Below, one piece after another: positions 43,994-55,068 of a stretch of DNA of 64,000 bases. The stretch's first letter is position 1. Each line of letters opens with the position of its first letter. A program made the translations under genes and the position numbers. Below the pieces are notes generated by a model. The model saw nothing but the letters and a program-made list of their open reading frames with translations. It searched no databases and was not told where the DNA came from. Origin of the DNA: Podospora bellae-mahoneyi (Eukaryota; Ascomycota; Sordariomycetes; Sordariales; Podosporaceae); the NCBI RefSeq assembly GCF_035222275.1, contig NC_085882.1, positions 3,107,501 through 3,171,500 of the forward strand. The letters run 5' to 3'.

Positions 43994-46148
43994 TCACCCG
44001 AAAACCAAACTAATCTCCATCTCCCTACAAACAGTCCTCCACAGCTCCTCCCTCTCCTCCTTCCCCTTTGCCTTCCCCTCTTCCTCCTTCTCCTTCTCCT
44101 TCTCCTTCCCCTTCTCCTCCTCATCCACCCGTCTCCAAACCTCACCCACAACCTCCCACGCCCTTCCAATATTCCTCATCCCCTGCCTTCGTTCCACCTT
44201 CTCGAACGCCTCCCTCGCCATCTCCCTATCCCTCCCCTCCCCCGCCTCACAAGCAGCCACAAACAACGGCCAAAGCAAAGCCGACATCGGCCCCCTATGC
44301 CCAACAGTGGCCACACAATTCTTCAGCGTCAACCTCGTGTGCCTCCTCACAAGCCCATGCCCCCTCCCATACCCGAGAATGGTCCGATACAAATAAAGCA
44401 AAGAAGCATGCCGGTACGCAAGCGAGTTGTGGTATATGCTCGGGATATTACTCGACTTCCCCCTGCTAGCCACAACAGGCACCGGGTCCGCTTCTGGATC
44501 ATCATTCCCCTCCGGAGGCGTAAAGTCAGCAGGCAGCTGCGGCTGCCAGTTGTTCAACGCTGCCTCGATCGCCTGTGCCGTGGAGCTGAATTCTGTTCTC
44601 AAGACGGCAATCTTTGTCGGGGAGGAGTTGGACGAGATGGCGTGGTTGAGGGAGGATTTGAGGGAGGAGAGGCCGGAGAGTCGGTGGATGATGGGCCAGA
44701 GGGTGGTTGACATGCCGAGTAGAGTGTCAATGTTGCTCAGCGGGGAGGTGGGCGTCGCGCCGATGGGGGAGAAGGGGAGCAGGCCGCCTGGGGAGGGGGT
44801 GGTGCTGATCGGGGAGGTGTTGTTTGACAAAGCAGTGATCACGTCGTAGAACCGAAAGGCTCTCTCGAGAAAGACGCCTGCCGGGTCGAGCAGCTCGTCG
44901 GTGCTGCACATTATTGTCAGGGCGCCCTTTAGGTGGCCGGCTACGATGTTGGAGCGGCCTTTTTGGACGAGCTAGCATGCAGGGTGTCAGCACTGATCTG
45001 GAGGTTCCAAGACGTTGCGGTTGAGCTTACGCATTCATAATACACAAGCAGCATTATGGCCGCCAGAATGTCTGTCCTGTTGGCCTTTTCCTTTTGCGCA
45101 ATCATCTGCGCCACGCCCTGTATGGCCTGGTTGTGAAAGTAAAGAGACTTTTCCGAGTTCTCAATCCCGCGATACTCGAGGTGGGCGCATGAAAGCGCAA
45201 GGATCGAGTTCAGCACCGGTGGGCTCTTGCGTGTGAGCGGGAGTATCAATTGCTGAAACGGATTGCCCGTCTCCTCGCGAAAGACGATGAGATGTGACAA
45301 GACGTTGCAAAAGTGATCGATCAGCGCCCTGCGGTTCGGACGCTCGGTGAACTCGGTAAAGGCGGGGGCGTGAAACTCTTGAAGCGGCGACGCTACAGAA
45401 CATGGCGCAATCATGGCCAAGTCAGGAGGCGCCTTCGATGCAGCTCGTGGTGATATCGGCCCGGCGGCAGGTGAGGCCCCTTCATCGTCAGCGGGGGCAT
45501 CGGCCTCCGGGCTTCCTCCGTTTGGCGATTCTTGCGGGTCCTCGTTGGGGTAGTCGTCCAAGATATCGATGGGAGGGTACTCGCCGAGGGAAAAATGAGT
45601 GTTGAAGATAACAGCTGGCGGCTCCCCGTAACGCGTCAAGTCTTGACCACGGTTCTCGACACCCCAACCGAGATAACTAGAGTTGTGACTGTAATAGCTG
45701 AGTTCAGATAGTCGTCGAGCTCCCGAGTAGTGTTCGGAAGATGTACCTGCTGCCGTGTGCGGCGCAGATTCACGTCGTTTTCGCTGTCTTGGTTTCACAG
45801 TCCCGTACACACACTCAACACTTTGCTCTGAGCAACGCGAGCAGGTCGGCCGTTTCTCGTCGCACTTCTTCTTCTGTTAAGGCTATTAGAAACACAGTCT
45901 GCCCAAAGACTGTAGGGCAACCAGACAAACCTTTTCTTTGCTGCATTGGAGTCAGAAAAACATATCAAACCAACTAGCAGCTGTGTCAAGCAGGCAATGT
46001 GGGAACTCACCAGAATGTACAACCTATATCCCAAACATATCTTGTTAGCTATCTGATGTGAGGGGCAAGTTATGAATGCATTGTTCTTACCTCCTCTTGA
46101 CCGCCTCTTGGGTGGCTTTGGAGGCGCCAGTCGCGTGTACAGCAACAT
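43994..46148 (-). CDS. Zn2Cys6 transcription factor (Fungal_trans_2 type) with micro-exons
   Basis: A nuclear regulator. Minus-strand model: 46148-46091, 46023-46011, 45940-45931, 45873-45031 and 44971-43994, 633 aa. Exons 2 and 3 are only 13 and 10 bp, yet all four introns (67, 70, 57 and 59 bp) have good ends (GTAAGA, GTGAGT, GTTTGT, GTAAGC; all end in AG), and the splice yields a perfect cluster: C21-x2-C24-x6-C31-x6-C38-x2-C41-x6-C48. A basic linker (KPRQRKRR) follows. Beyond it lies a helical Fungal_trans_2 region: [60 protein letters not shown], then a Lys/Glu helix and ISLVFG at the end. Targets are unknown. Its position beside the flavin hydroxylase makes that gene a candidate, by location only. 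Confidence 0.85.
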
Positions 46149-49100
46149 TCTCACACGTTCCTCTCCTGAATCCGAGTTGACAGCTTTGGTCGTCGTTTCT
46201 TGGTGAGTACAAATAGGCTCCTGTTTATCCCATTGGGCATGGTCTGCAGGAGAAAAGGTAGGCCAGGGCGTCTAGCCCTCTTCCTTCCTCAGTGACGCGA
46301 CGTGGATACGCGGGAAGTGTTGCTGAAGCTCTGGGGCTGAAGAGGTTGGCGTTGGAGTTGAGATGAGGACGATATGAGTAGAGAACGTGATGTGATATGG
46401 TCACGTAGTCTGTACGACCAGACCGGGTGGCAACCCCTTTTCAAGTATCTGAGGTGTGGATAATGGAAAACAGGAGGTAATAATGTACCAAGAAACTAAG
46501 CCCGTTTAAATTGAGCCAAAGGACCGAACGAGCGTGCGCCGGTCAGCTGAACACGCCGGCTCGCACACGATGAAGCTCTCTCGGTGTGAAGCTCCGGGCT
46601 TGAAGAAGAGAAGCGAGTGCGCAGACTGACAACACCTTCCAAGTGCTCTTTAGCAGGGTGCTGGATACCCAAGCGAGGCCTTTCAAATGCCGTCTCGGCA
46701 AAGTAGCATTCTGGATGCCAGGCGTTGCACTGGCGATGGCAGTGTGGAGGAAAACGTGCGGGGTCTGGGGAACGGCTGACCGGGCCGTTGTTAGGCCATC
46801 GCTGGCGCCGCGACTGATCTGGGTCTATCGCCGGCCTGTCAGTGCTTGTTTCTGCCCAGAATATCAAAGTGGCAATCCTCGCTAACCATCTTATTTTCCT
46901 TTCCCTGGAAGGCTTCGAACCAACGTCACTTGTTGTATGTATATGATGAAACCACCATCCCCCAAGGGCATGACTTGCGACACTTTGGGGAGGACCGAGG
47001 TTTCTTCAGCACAGGGCACAGGGGCATGGTACATGTACAGAGAGAGCTGAAGCTGAGTTCCTGTCACCTCATGAACCGGATGTCGTCGGCATGGCCGCAT
47101 GAACGCATCGGAACTATATTCAAAATTTCCTCAACGGGCCGTCCAGTCTGCTGGGATGGACCCCAGACACGCAGTCGACCCAGGAGGCTAAGAAGGAAAC
47201 GAATGATGATGTCGGGGGCCAGGGCAGAAGAAACATCGGTGTCAACGGATCGCAACGTCTTTCGGCGCCGCAACCGACGTTAGTGGCTCTGAGGTAGCAT
47301 ACGGCAGTCCGCCACGTCGTATCAAGCCGCCGTCGGTTGTCTTGGGTGCGCAACAATGAGCTCGAGCGCTCTCAGTGGTCCTCCGCATCTGTCGATGGCC
47401 ATGGTCATTTACAAGATCTGCCATGGCGTGCAGAAGCGAGGAGCAGCCGGTCATGCCATGCCATTCGTGAACGGCTCTCTTGATCCAAACATTTGACCAC
47501 CATTTGCCGTTGGAGGGCTTGCTCCGGGAGAAGGAGAAGCCGATGGTTGCTGACGTGCCCCAAAGGGGGGGTGGGGCTGACCGCTGTATCAATTCATCGA
47601 GATGGCGTTTTCTGTGGCTCGGTGTGTAGCAGAGATGTGACCAAGCAATATGCACTTTTCAGCCCTGGATGTCTTCCCGCAAAGATATAAGTCGGTGCCT
47701 GGCTGCCTGCATTGTGAATATCGATTTTTTGAACAGAAAACTGCGTAATGACAGGTTCTTTGACTTGTTACTTTAGAAATCGAAATAATTGCGTGTGGGT
47801 GAGAGGGATGAGTGGATGAGTGATGTGCTATGTGGCCCGAGCTCTCACTCAGCAAAGGTCATGTAAAAGAAACCCCCTCCCATTGGCTCAGAGAAGATCA
47901 ACAGCTGGCCGTTGGGAATGACGGCTGGCTGCCGACCTGCACAAGGTGCCACGAAATTCCCCGGATTCCGCTTCAACCTCATCCTTCCTGGTCAGTCCAA
48001 GAGGAGGCTTGCAGACGACTAAACCACGCCCGCACTCGTGAAACAGAGGCACCAGCCAGCTGTTGGGATCTTCTGGATGCGACACCGCCCCACCAAAAAT
48101 GCCGTTCAAAATCAAATAGGAAGGACAGCCTGCTAACGATGAAGCCAAGGTAAAAAAAATTACGAAGGAATATTCCAGATAAGCGCTTACTATCCTCACA
48201 GCGTTGCGATATTGTCCATGCCCGCATACCGCCAGTGGAGAACTGCTCGGAGAAGCCGCCTCTTCTGGTGACCTCGTCGCCGGACCAGCCTCTCCATGAC
48301 ATAAAAGACCTAGGGCCTGCCGAGAAGACTCGGTCAAGTGCCAGGATTTCCAGAGCAGCAGCGGCAGCCGCCCTCATGCTTCTGGGAGGTCTCGAGGTCT
48401 GAAGGCTGGCCATTTATAGGTCCTCTTCATCCGTCGAGGGCATACCGATTACCCCGCCTCGAGCCTACATGGGCAGCGGGTGTGTTCTGCAGTTGGACCT
48501 CACACGGCCCAGCCATGGCGACTATTGGTTGCCTCGTGCTGACCCGGTCGCATCGGCGCAGTGGTCTTGCGGAATCAGCAGCATATCGCAACCCTACCAT
48601 TGCAAAAGATGCCACACCCTTCCCTCTCTCTTCTCCCCTCAAGCTCCCTCGACCCGGATGGGGGCCGTAGTCGGCCTTACTATCAGGCCAATGGAATCCC
48701 CGCGATCAATGGCAAGACGAAAGTTTGCTCGTCGTTGGGGGCACAGGCTCTGTGTTGGGCTCATGGAAGACGCGGAAGAGAGTGAAAAGAGGGGCTCCTG
48801 CGATATCTGCTCGTCGTGTCGCCATCAGATTGAGAGCGATGACCCCCCCTGACACTCATGGCGATCCTACCCAGAGGTCTGGGCCCATCATCGTGTACGC
48901 GGCCATTGTTCTTGGTCCCTTTACATACGAACAAGTTGCAACCCAATAAACACTATCCCGTCAGACAAGTCAGACAGCAGCAGTCAGCGTGACAAGCAAA
49001 GGTTACCTTGAAGTTCCTCGCCGTCTCCTTCTCAGCCCTACTGCATCCCACGTTTTCCCCCTCCCCCTGTGAGAGATGTCGTAAACCACCCCCGGCCCCG

Positions 49101-49551
49101 AACTCTAGGTCCCGATAGTGGCGCCCTGCACCTGTCCGTACACTCAGCTCAGCCCCCTCAAAGAACAAAAGCAGCTGCCTGCCCGATTCCCAATCACATC
49201 TAGATCACTCCCAAACACCCCCAACCCAAATCTGAGATTTGGATCGTTTTTTTGCGACACGGTGACCAGAACCTTCCGACCAGACGGCGACAAGCGTGCC
49301 TTTTGAGACGGCATAATCCTTCTCGAAGACTCGCGTTACACTCACACAGGAAGCATCCAGACGGCGCCATTTAAATTACCCCGGCCTGAAACCAATTGGT
49401 TGAAACATACGGGTCGGCTACACAGCACAGCAAAGCAGCCAGCAGCAAGCAGCAGTCAGCAGTGAGCAGCGGGCCGAATAACAATCAATTCAAAGACGCC
49501 CGAGCCACAGTCACAAGGATTGTGAAGGGAAGAAGTTGAAAAGGCGCCACG
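46149..49551. other. Long divergent gene-free region
   Basis: 3.4 kb between a minus-strand regulator and a plus-strand membrane protein gene. Several frames of 100-150 codons exist on both strands but overlap one another and show no motif. It could hold long promoters, untranslated RNA or a diverged gene. Confidence 0.4.
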
Positions 49552-51414
49552 ATGCGCGGCCAAGGCCTTTGGGAGTGCACCTTTTGTGTGGTGCTGACCT
49601 TTTCGGCGCTGCTGGGGCAGGATGTTCTGGTCTCAGCGTCACACATGGGGAGAAACCCACTGCAGCAGATCCAACAATTGCAACAGCAGAGGAGGGATGG
49701 CGATGTCGTTCACAGGGTTCCAAAGGCCCAAATTACACCCCCACCGGTGGTGCGAGGCGATGTGTTACGGAGGCTGGAGGGTGCGACTTGCGCCACAGAA
49801 CACCATATGTGCCCCCCGGAGATGAATGGCGGCTGCTGTCCAGATCGATATGCCTGTGCATTTGACTCGTGTTATGCGACTACGGCTGGGCCCACGACGG
49901 CATGTGGGATGGCAAATTATTTTGCGTGTGCTGATTCTGCACGTGAGTAATAAACCGGCGCCAGTGAAGCTCAGGGGGTGTGATGCTAACATGGTATGAT
50001 AGTTGGGGGATGCTGTCCAGTTGGATATATCTGCGGAGAAAGAAAATGCGAGCCACCTGCTGACGCCAGCGCTCAAGAGACCAACTGTCCAGCAAGCTAC
50101 ACCTTGTGCCCAGCAAGTGCCAGTTTTGGGTGTTGCAAAGAAGGCTATGCATGTGCAATCAATGGCTGTTACAAGACCGAACCGTACGGTACGACTGTCG
50201 TCCGAACATTTACATCGACTTCCAGCGGATCAGTCCTCCTCACGACTGCGACTATCACCAGTACTGCCACACCATCAGCTCCGGTAGGTGTGCCTGCCTC
50301 GGAAAATGCCAAAACAGTGGTCAAGTTCATCCCAACCTCGGTCCTCAAGATTGCGGCAATTCAGCCAACCGAGCCGGCGAGTGGCGGTGGGCTCAGCGGA
50401 GGGGCCATCGGTGGTATTGTAGCCGGGATAGTGATCTTGCTTGTCGTCGTTGTTGCCGCCGCATTCTTCATCATCCGACGTGTGAACAAGGTCCGTGATG
50501 AGATCGTCGAGTCAAAGAAGGGGGGATCAGACATGCCAAAGTCGCATTCCAAAACTGCATCGCAAGTCCATCAGATGGAAGTGGACGGTGGCCAGCTCCA
50601 CTACAACCCTCCCTATGAAGACGACATTGGTATTGATTCACTTATACAAAGCAATACCTCTGCAGCTGGCACGCCTGCACCTTTCTACGACCCCAACAGC
50701 AACAACCGCGGACGGTCCGAATCCAACCCCGCAGGAGGCTTCACACCCTCTCCCAACATGTTCCCCACCTACGATGAACCCAACCGCTCCCGCCATGCCA
50801 GTCCGGAGCCCGACCCTGGATGGTTCGACAGTGGCAATGTGCCCCCAGGCGCAGGTGTTCAGAATAACCAACCCATGAGGCCGGCACCTATCCGGCAAAG
50901 CAGTGGTTCTCAAGGGGACGCCTACGGCAACTACCAATACACGCAGTACACGCCTTATTCACACAATCGCAACCAATCCGACGCCTCGGAGCTCTCAGCC
51001 GACGGCGGCTCTGACCGCGGTGGTGCTTCTCCTCATATCATCCCTGAGCTCGCCGCGTCTGGCGGATTTGCTGCGGAACTACCCGGTCAGCACGGAGTGA
51101 GGAGCAGGTCAAGCAGCAATACTAGCGCGAGGGGACAATATCGGAATCATCCTATGCACCACTCCAGACAACGGAGCGACAGCAACATGAGTGACGGGCA
51201 ACAGGGGGTGCCACAAGGTGGGGCGCAAGGGCTAGGACTGAGCCCGCTCGACGAAGAGGGAACTGATATACATGGATACTATGGACGAAGAGACCAACAG
51301 GCTGGACAAACAGCAGCGGGGCTAGGCGAGGTGGAATGGGATATGAGTAGTCCGGTCGACCCGGGCTATGTTCCAAGGCCATACCCCAAGGATCAGCCCG
51401 GTGGCGGCAGGTAG
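49552..51414 (+). CDS. Single-pass membrane protein with three six-cysteine repeats
   Basis: Probably a plasma-membrane or wall-facing protein; function unknown. Model: exons 49552-49942 and 50003-51414, 600 aa; intron 60 bp (GTGAGT, branch GCTAAC, GATAG). A hydrophobic signal peptide covers about 1-29. Three modules follow with cysteines at 80, 87, 95, 96, 102, 107; 118, 126, 134, 135, 141, 146; and 159, 166, 174, 175, 181, 186, i.e. C-x6/7-C-x7-CC-x5-C-x4-C each time. The CC-x-x-G-Y-x-C core recalls granulin-like disulfide modules. A Ser/Thr-rich stalk suited to O-glycosylation leads to one membrane helix (about 264-288), a basic stop (RRVNKVRDE) and a long disordered tail rich in Asn, Ser, Pro and Gly. 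The overall plan is like fungal wall-stress sensors, but the cysteine spacing is not the WSC type. Confidence 0.88.
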
Positions 51415-52773
51415 ATTTGTTTCGTGACGCAACAACTGAGAGGAGGGTGTTTCGTTATTTCTGTTGCTGGAAATGGGCGGTAGGTGGCGGTAAAGGACAG
51501 TCGTTTCTGCATATCATACCCAAGTATGGATTCATGGCGTTTTCGTTGCACTGGGAGTACTGGCGTTTTCGGGTTCCCTTTTCACCTCGGACAAGAACAC
51601 AACTGGTTATACAAGGCAGGAATGGCAAGGAAAGATATATACACTAGCAGGTTGCTTTTATACCTGCGATGACGTTTTTATCTGGGTGGCTTGAGTTCAG
51701 TTTCACAAGTGCATTATTGCTTTCAAATACCTTCTAGTATATACTATACCTACTTTACCTCCTTTACCTTCGTTGATAACAGCATCACATCTTCCACCTC
51801 GAACCCGAATACGACGACCATCAACATATAAATACTACATACATGCTATTTTTAACCGGCTGGGGGTTTTTTGTCTCGACGCAGTATTAATGCTTTTCTC
51901 TCCCCCCTCCCCCGCCCCACAGTTCATGAACTTTTTCGGTAGCGGATATGCAACGTTGGTTGCTCTTCTGCCCTGTCAAGATGGATCATACACTATGTAG
52001 GTACCTGTATATCTCATTAGCGCGGGGAAGTTTGACACGGCTCGCTTGTTTCTGAAGGTTGGCAGGGCAAGGGGGTGATCGATGTGTGTGCAATTTATCC
52101 TGTATAATCCCGCCTCGCTACCCAAAGCTTGATTTTTGCGCGGGAATTGAGGACGGCAGTTGAGCCTCTTTTGTTTTTTTGCGGACCATAGTAAACTTCA
52201 CATGTTGTGGTCGTGTGTGTTGAGATGGCTGTGAAGTTGCCAATGTTGTCAACAACAGATGGTAACAAGGGACATGTGGTAGGTATATGGAAGGAACAGA
52301 ACGGTTTGGATTTACGGATTGGTCGATATGCATTTCGCATTCATGCTGGCGTCCGATAGATGGGGGTTCTAGAACGATATGGGTTGTCTACTTGCGATGA
52401 AGCCTCGTTCGTCACCGACAATAATATCAGAAAGAGACGAAGTTTAGACAGACACCAGGTTGAGCAAAAGGGCTCAAATCTGCATCACCACTGCCTACAC
52501 AGACTGCTCGAGATACCTATCTATCCAGCTCACAGTTCATCCGCCTTACTCACCGTTTCCCCCAGGATTTTGAAACCTGGGCAGACACCATACTCGCAAG
52601 CTTCGCCCAGGAAAGCTCTCGGAACCAGGCTCCGAGAAAAACATACTGTGGCGTCACTGGGCATACCGGTATTCCTTCACACGCGCTCCCTCCCCACCCT
52701 CACCGTCACAGCTACCTACTGCCCGGCCTCCTTCCCTTTTTCTTTTCGGATGAGTGACAAAAGGTGATAGAAA

Positions 52774-52829
52774 GTTTTAGTTTTAGTTTTAGTTTTAGTT
52801 TTAGTTTTGGTTTTGGTTTTGGTTTTGGT
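52774..52829. repeat. Hexamer array TTTTAG changing to TTTTGG
   Basis: About five copies of TTTTAG are followed directly by about four of TTTTGG, so the two halves differ by a G/A change in every unit. It is not the TTAGGG telomere repeat. Confidence 0.9.
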
Positions 52830-52888
52830 TCCACCTTATCCGCTGCCCTGCCCTGCCCGCCCCGGCCGCCCCTGGCTGCGCAACATTA

Positions 52889-52918
52889 GGCACATACATA
52901 CATACATACATACATACA
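52889..52918. repeat. (ACAT)n microsatellite
   Basis: About seven ACAT/CATA units in intergenic DNA. Confidence 0.9.
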
Positions 52919-53775
52919 TTCGGCAAGAGAGACCCGAGGACCCCTGGGAGGTGGTTGGCTGGATAGTTTTCCGAATGGGATCTTGTTTAACAGAGTACAT
53001 ACACACATGATTTATTATATCCTGCCGCGACGAGGTTCATACCGGTAGATATAGGGTGTTTGAATATAGGATCAATCAATACCGGCGGTTGAAAGGGATT
53101 TGTTGATTAGGTAGGTGCGTACAAAAGTCGTCCGGAGGTGGAATTGGGTTAGCTTCGAAAACACCCATCGTGATGCGCTCACTGTTCATAGATGAGAGGG
53201 GGGCCTTTGCGTGAATGGGGGCCAAGTTGGTTTGGATGGTAGGAACGGGGAAAGTAACTGCGGCGCGGTTGGAAGCTTGGTTTTTTTGGTTGAGTGTGGG
53301 CTTGGCTTGGGTTGGTTTGGAAGGGTGGTCCGTGGTGGTGGTGGTGGTGAGTGAAGCTATCGCGAAAGTACCAAAACACAACCAGTCACATTGTTTGATG
53401 TGTATTTTGAGATTCAAAATTCCAACCTGTTTTCTTTGTTGATCACGTTCACGTTGCAAGTGAATCAATGATTTTCTTCTACTATCCTCCCGGACCTCAC
53501 CGGACGGAAACCATCAACATCAGACCAGGGGCGAGAGAGAGGCACAGCACTCATCGAGATTTGATCTCCCCTTGCCAGCGGCGGGCATCACCAACACGTA
53601 CAGTATCCCATGCGGGTGCAAACCCCCGACTTCCATCAAGTGTAATTACCTATCCAAGTCACCAAAAGGCACAAGCAAAACCCTTTCCATTCATATACCC
53701 ATCCTCTGCCTCTCCTTAACCCCATCCAACCTCTCTCCCACCACTTCTTTGTCTAGGTGTATAACCCCATCCAAA

Positions 53776-54321
53776 ATGAAACTCCTCCCTCTATTACTCC
53801 TCCCATTACCAGCAGCGACAGCCCTCTTCAACCCCGGGGGGCACTTTTACCCCCTCCTCCACCGCGCCTCCTGCCACGGCAACAACTGCAACCGCGCAGT
53901 AACAGGCACAGGAGCCCACCTCCCCCCCCTAACCCAACGCTCAGCCGATTGTCGGTCTTTTCTTCTCACAACCGTCACCCCAGCAGCGACGTATGTGCAG
54001 TCCCCCTCACCCGTTTCCATTCCACATCCCACTGATTACAAATCCCAACCTAGGACAATAACAAAAACAGTCGAGCCAACACCCGGCGCTAGACTCCTGA
54101 GACGAGATGAACTGGAGGAAGTTGAAAAAAGGAATGAGGTGATGGCGAGACAGGCAACAATAACACCGACCAGGGTTCCATCCTGGGTTGGTGGGAACTG
54201 CGGGAGCGGGCCCGACGAGTTCAGGACGGGGTGCTTGTGCTTTGGGGTTACGGGTGGTGTTAGTACTGCGCCTAGGAGGACTGTGACTGTTACCGAGACG
54301 TTGGATTGGTGCGAGGAGTAG
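53776..54321 (+). CDS. Small secreted cysteine-containing protein
   Basis: Model: exons 53776-53990 and 54054-54321, 160 aa. The 63-bp intron (GTATGT..AACCTAG) is a multiple of three and stop-free, so an uncut reading adds 21 residues; splicing restores TPAATTITKTV, a Thr/Val-rich phrase common in fungal secreted proteins. The signal peptide is MKLLPLLLLPLPAATALF. Seven cysteines remain, including CHGNNC and GCLC, and the C-terminus is LDWCEE. A charged middle (RRDELEEVEKRNE) could be a processing or linker region. I recognise no family. Size and cysteine content are in the range of effector-like or wall-associated proteins, but that is only a class description. Confidence 0.7.
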   Translation: MKLLPLLLLPLPAATALFNPGGHFYPLLHRASCHGNNCNRAVTGTGAHLPPLTQRSADCRSFLLTTVTPAATYVQSPSPVSIPHPTDYKSQPRTITKTVEPTPGARLLRRDELEEVEKRNEVMARQATITPTRVPSWVGGNCGSGPDEFRTGCLCFGVTGGVSTAPRRTVTVTETLDWCEE

Positions 54322-55068
54322 CTTTCTGCTCCCTTCATGACACGGGGATGTGAGCAATTGGGGATGATGGTCATGGAATGGGGGCTGGAAAGGGATAGGT
54401 TGCTGTACATGTAACGAGGGAAGTTGTAAGAACGTTAATCGTAATAGAAAAACACGGATGAGGTTGGTTGGGGACAATAAGGTAGATGATGATGGCTCAT
54501 ACCTGCTGAGTATAAAGTTGGCTTTGGACTGTATAAGATGTAGAATCAGATGTGATGCCACGTCTTCTTTCTTCTACACACACACAACCAAACAAACCCA
54601 ACCATCTTTTCCTTTGTCATTGAAGTGGAACTCAGGTGTACACCGGCGGCGAAAGAAATCACACCCTGTTGGTTCACAAGCCCAAAGCTCCAAAACTGTC
54701 AGCGTTGATTGTTGCTCAGCACGAGAAGAAACCAAAACAATTGCCCCTAACCGACTTGGCAGGCAAAAGTGGTGTTTCCAGCCCCGACTTGGACAACAGA
54801 TCCGGTAAGTGTTATCAAGATTCAGCCTTACAGCGCTCTTGCTTCTTTCTCGTACAAGTATCAGGCGGTTTTCATGTTTGCAACTCTTTCTTGCCCATGA
54901 TAACTTGGTTCAGCATGAGAAGTGGTCCAACGCTGGATATCATTCTTATCGCTATCACCAAACCCACCAAAACACCAAACCGAATATCAAAACCCATAAT
55001 TTTACACAGCCTTACGACCATAATCCCACACCCAAGTCTAAACCATATGTACACCCCCTCATCCCCTC
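54322..55068. other. Intergenic between secreted protein gene and NDC1
   Basis: It contains the 3' flanks of both genes and a coding-like fragment at about 54,634-54,805 listed separately. Confidence 0.4.
54634..54805 (+). other. Orphan coding-like segment with consensus donor
   Basis: The frame reads GERNHTLLVHKPKAPKLSAL, then IVAQHEKKPKQLPLTDLAGK, and ends at a perfect GTAAGT donor; an acceptor-like CTCAG precedes it. The phrase TLLVHKPKAPK faintly recalls YbaK-type editing-domain proteins of fungi, but the match is weak. I cannot find a following exon. It may be a decayed gene fragment or chance. Confidence 0.2.

Larger units (their letters stand above)
51415..53775. other. Gene-free region with simple repeats
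   Basis: 2.36 kb between two plus-strand genes. It contains a hexamer run at 52,774-52,829, (ACAT)n at 52,889-52,918, and AT-rich 3' UTR-like sequence to 51,900. No coding region is supported. Confidence 0.4.

Noticed and set aside
46870-46930. GGTTCGAAGCC on the minus strand, a possible tRNA B box
   Set aside because: The flanking bases do not form a T stem and no A box lies at the right distance.
46496-48852. Open frames of 100-150 codons on both strands
   Set aside because: They overlap each other, lack motifs and show no third-position pattern like the real genes nearby.
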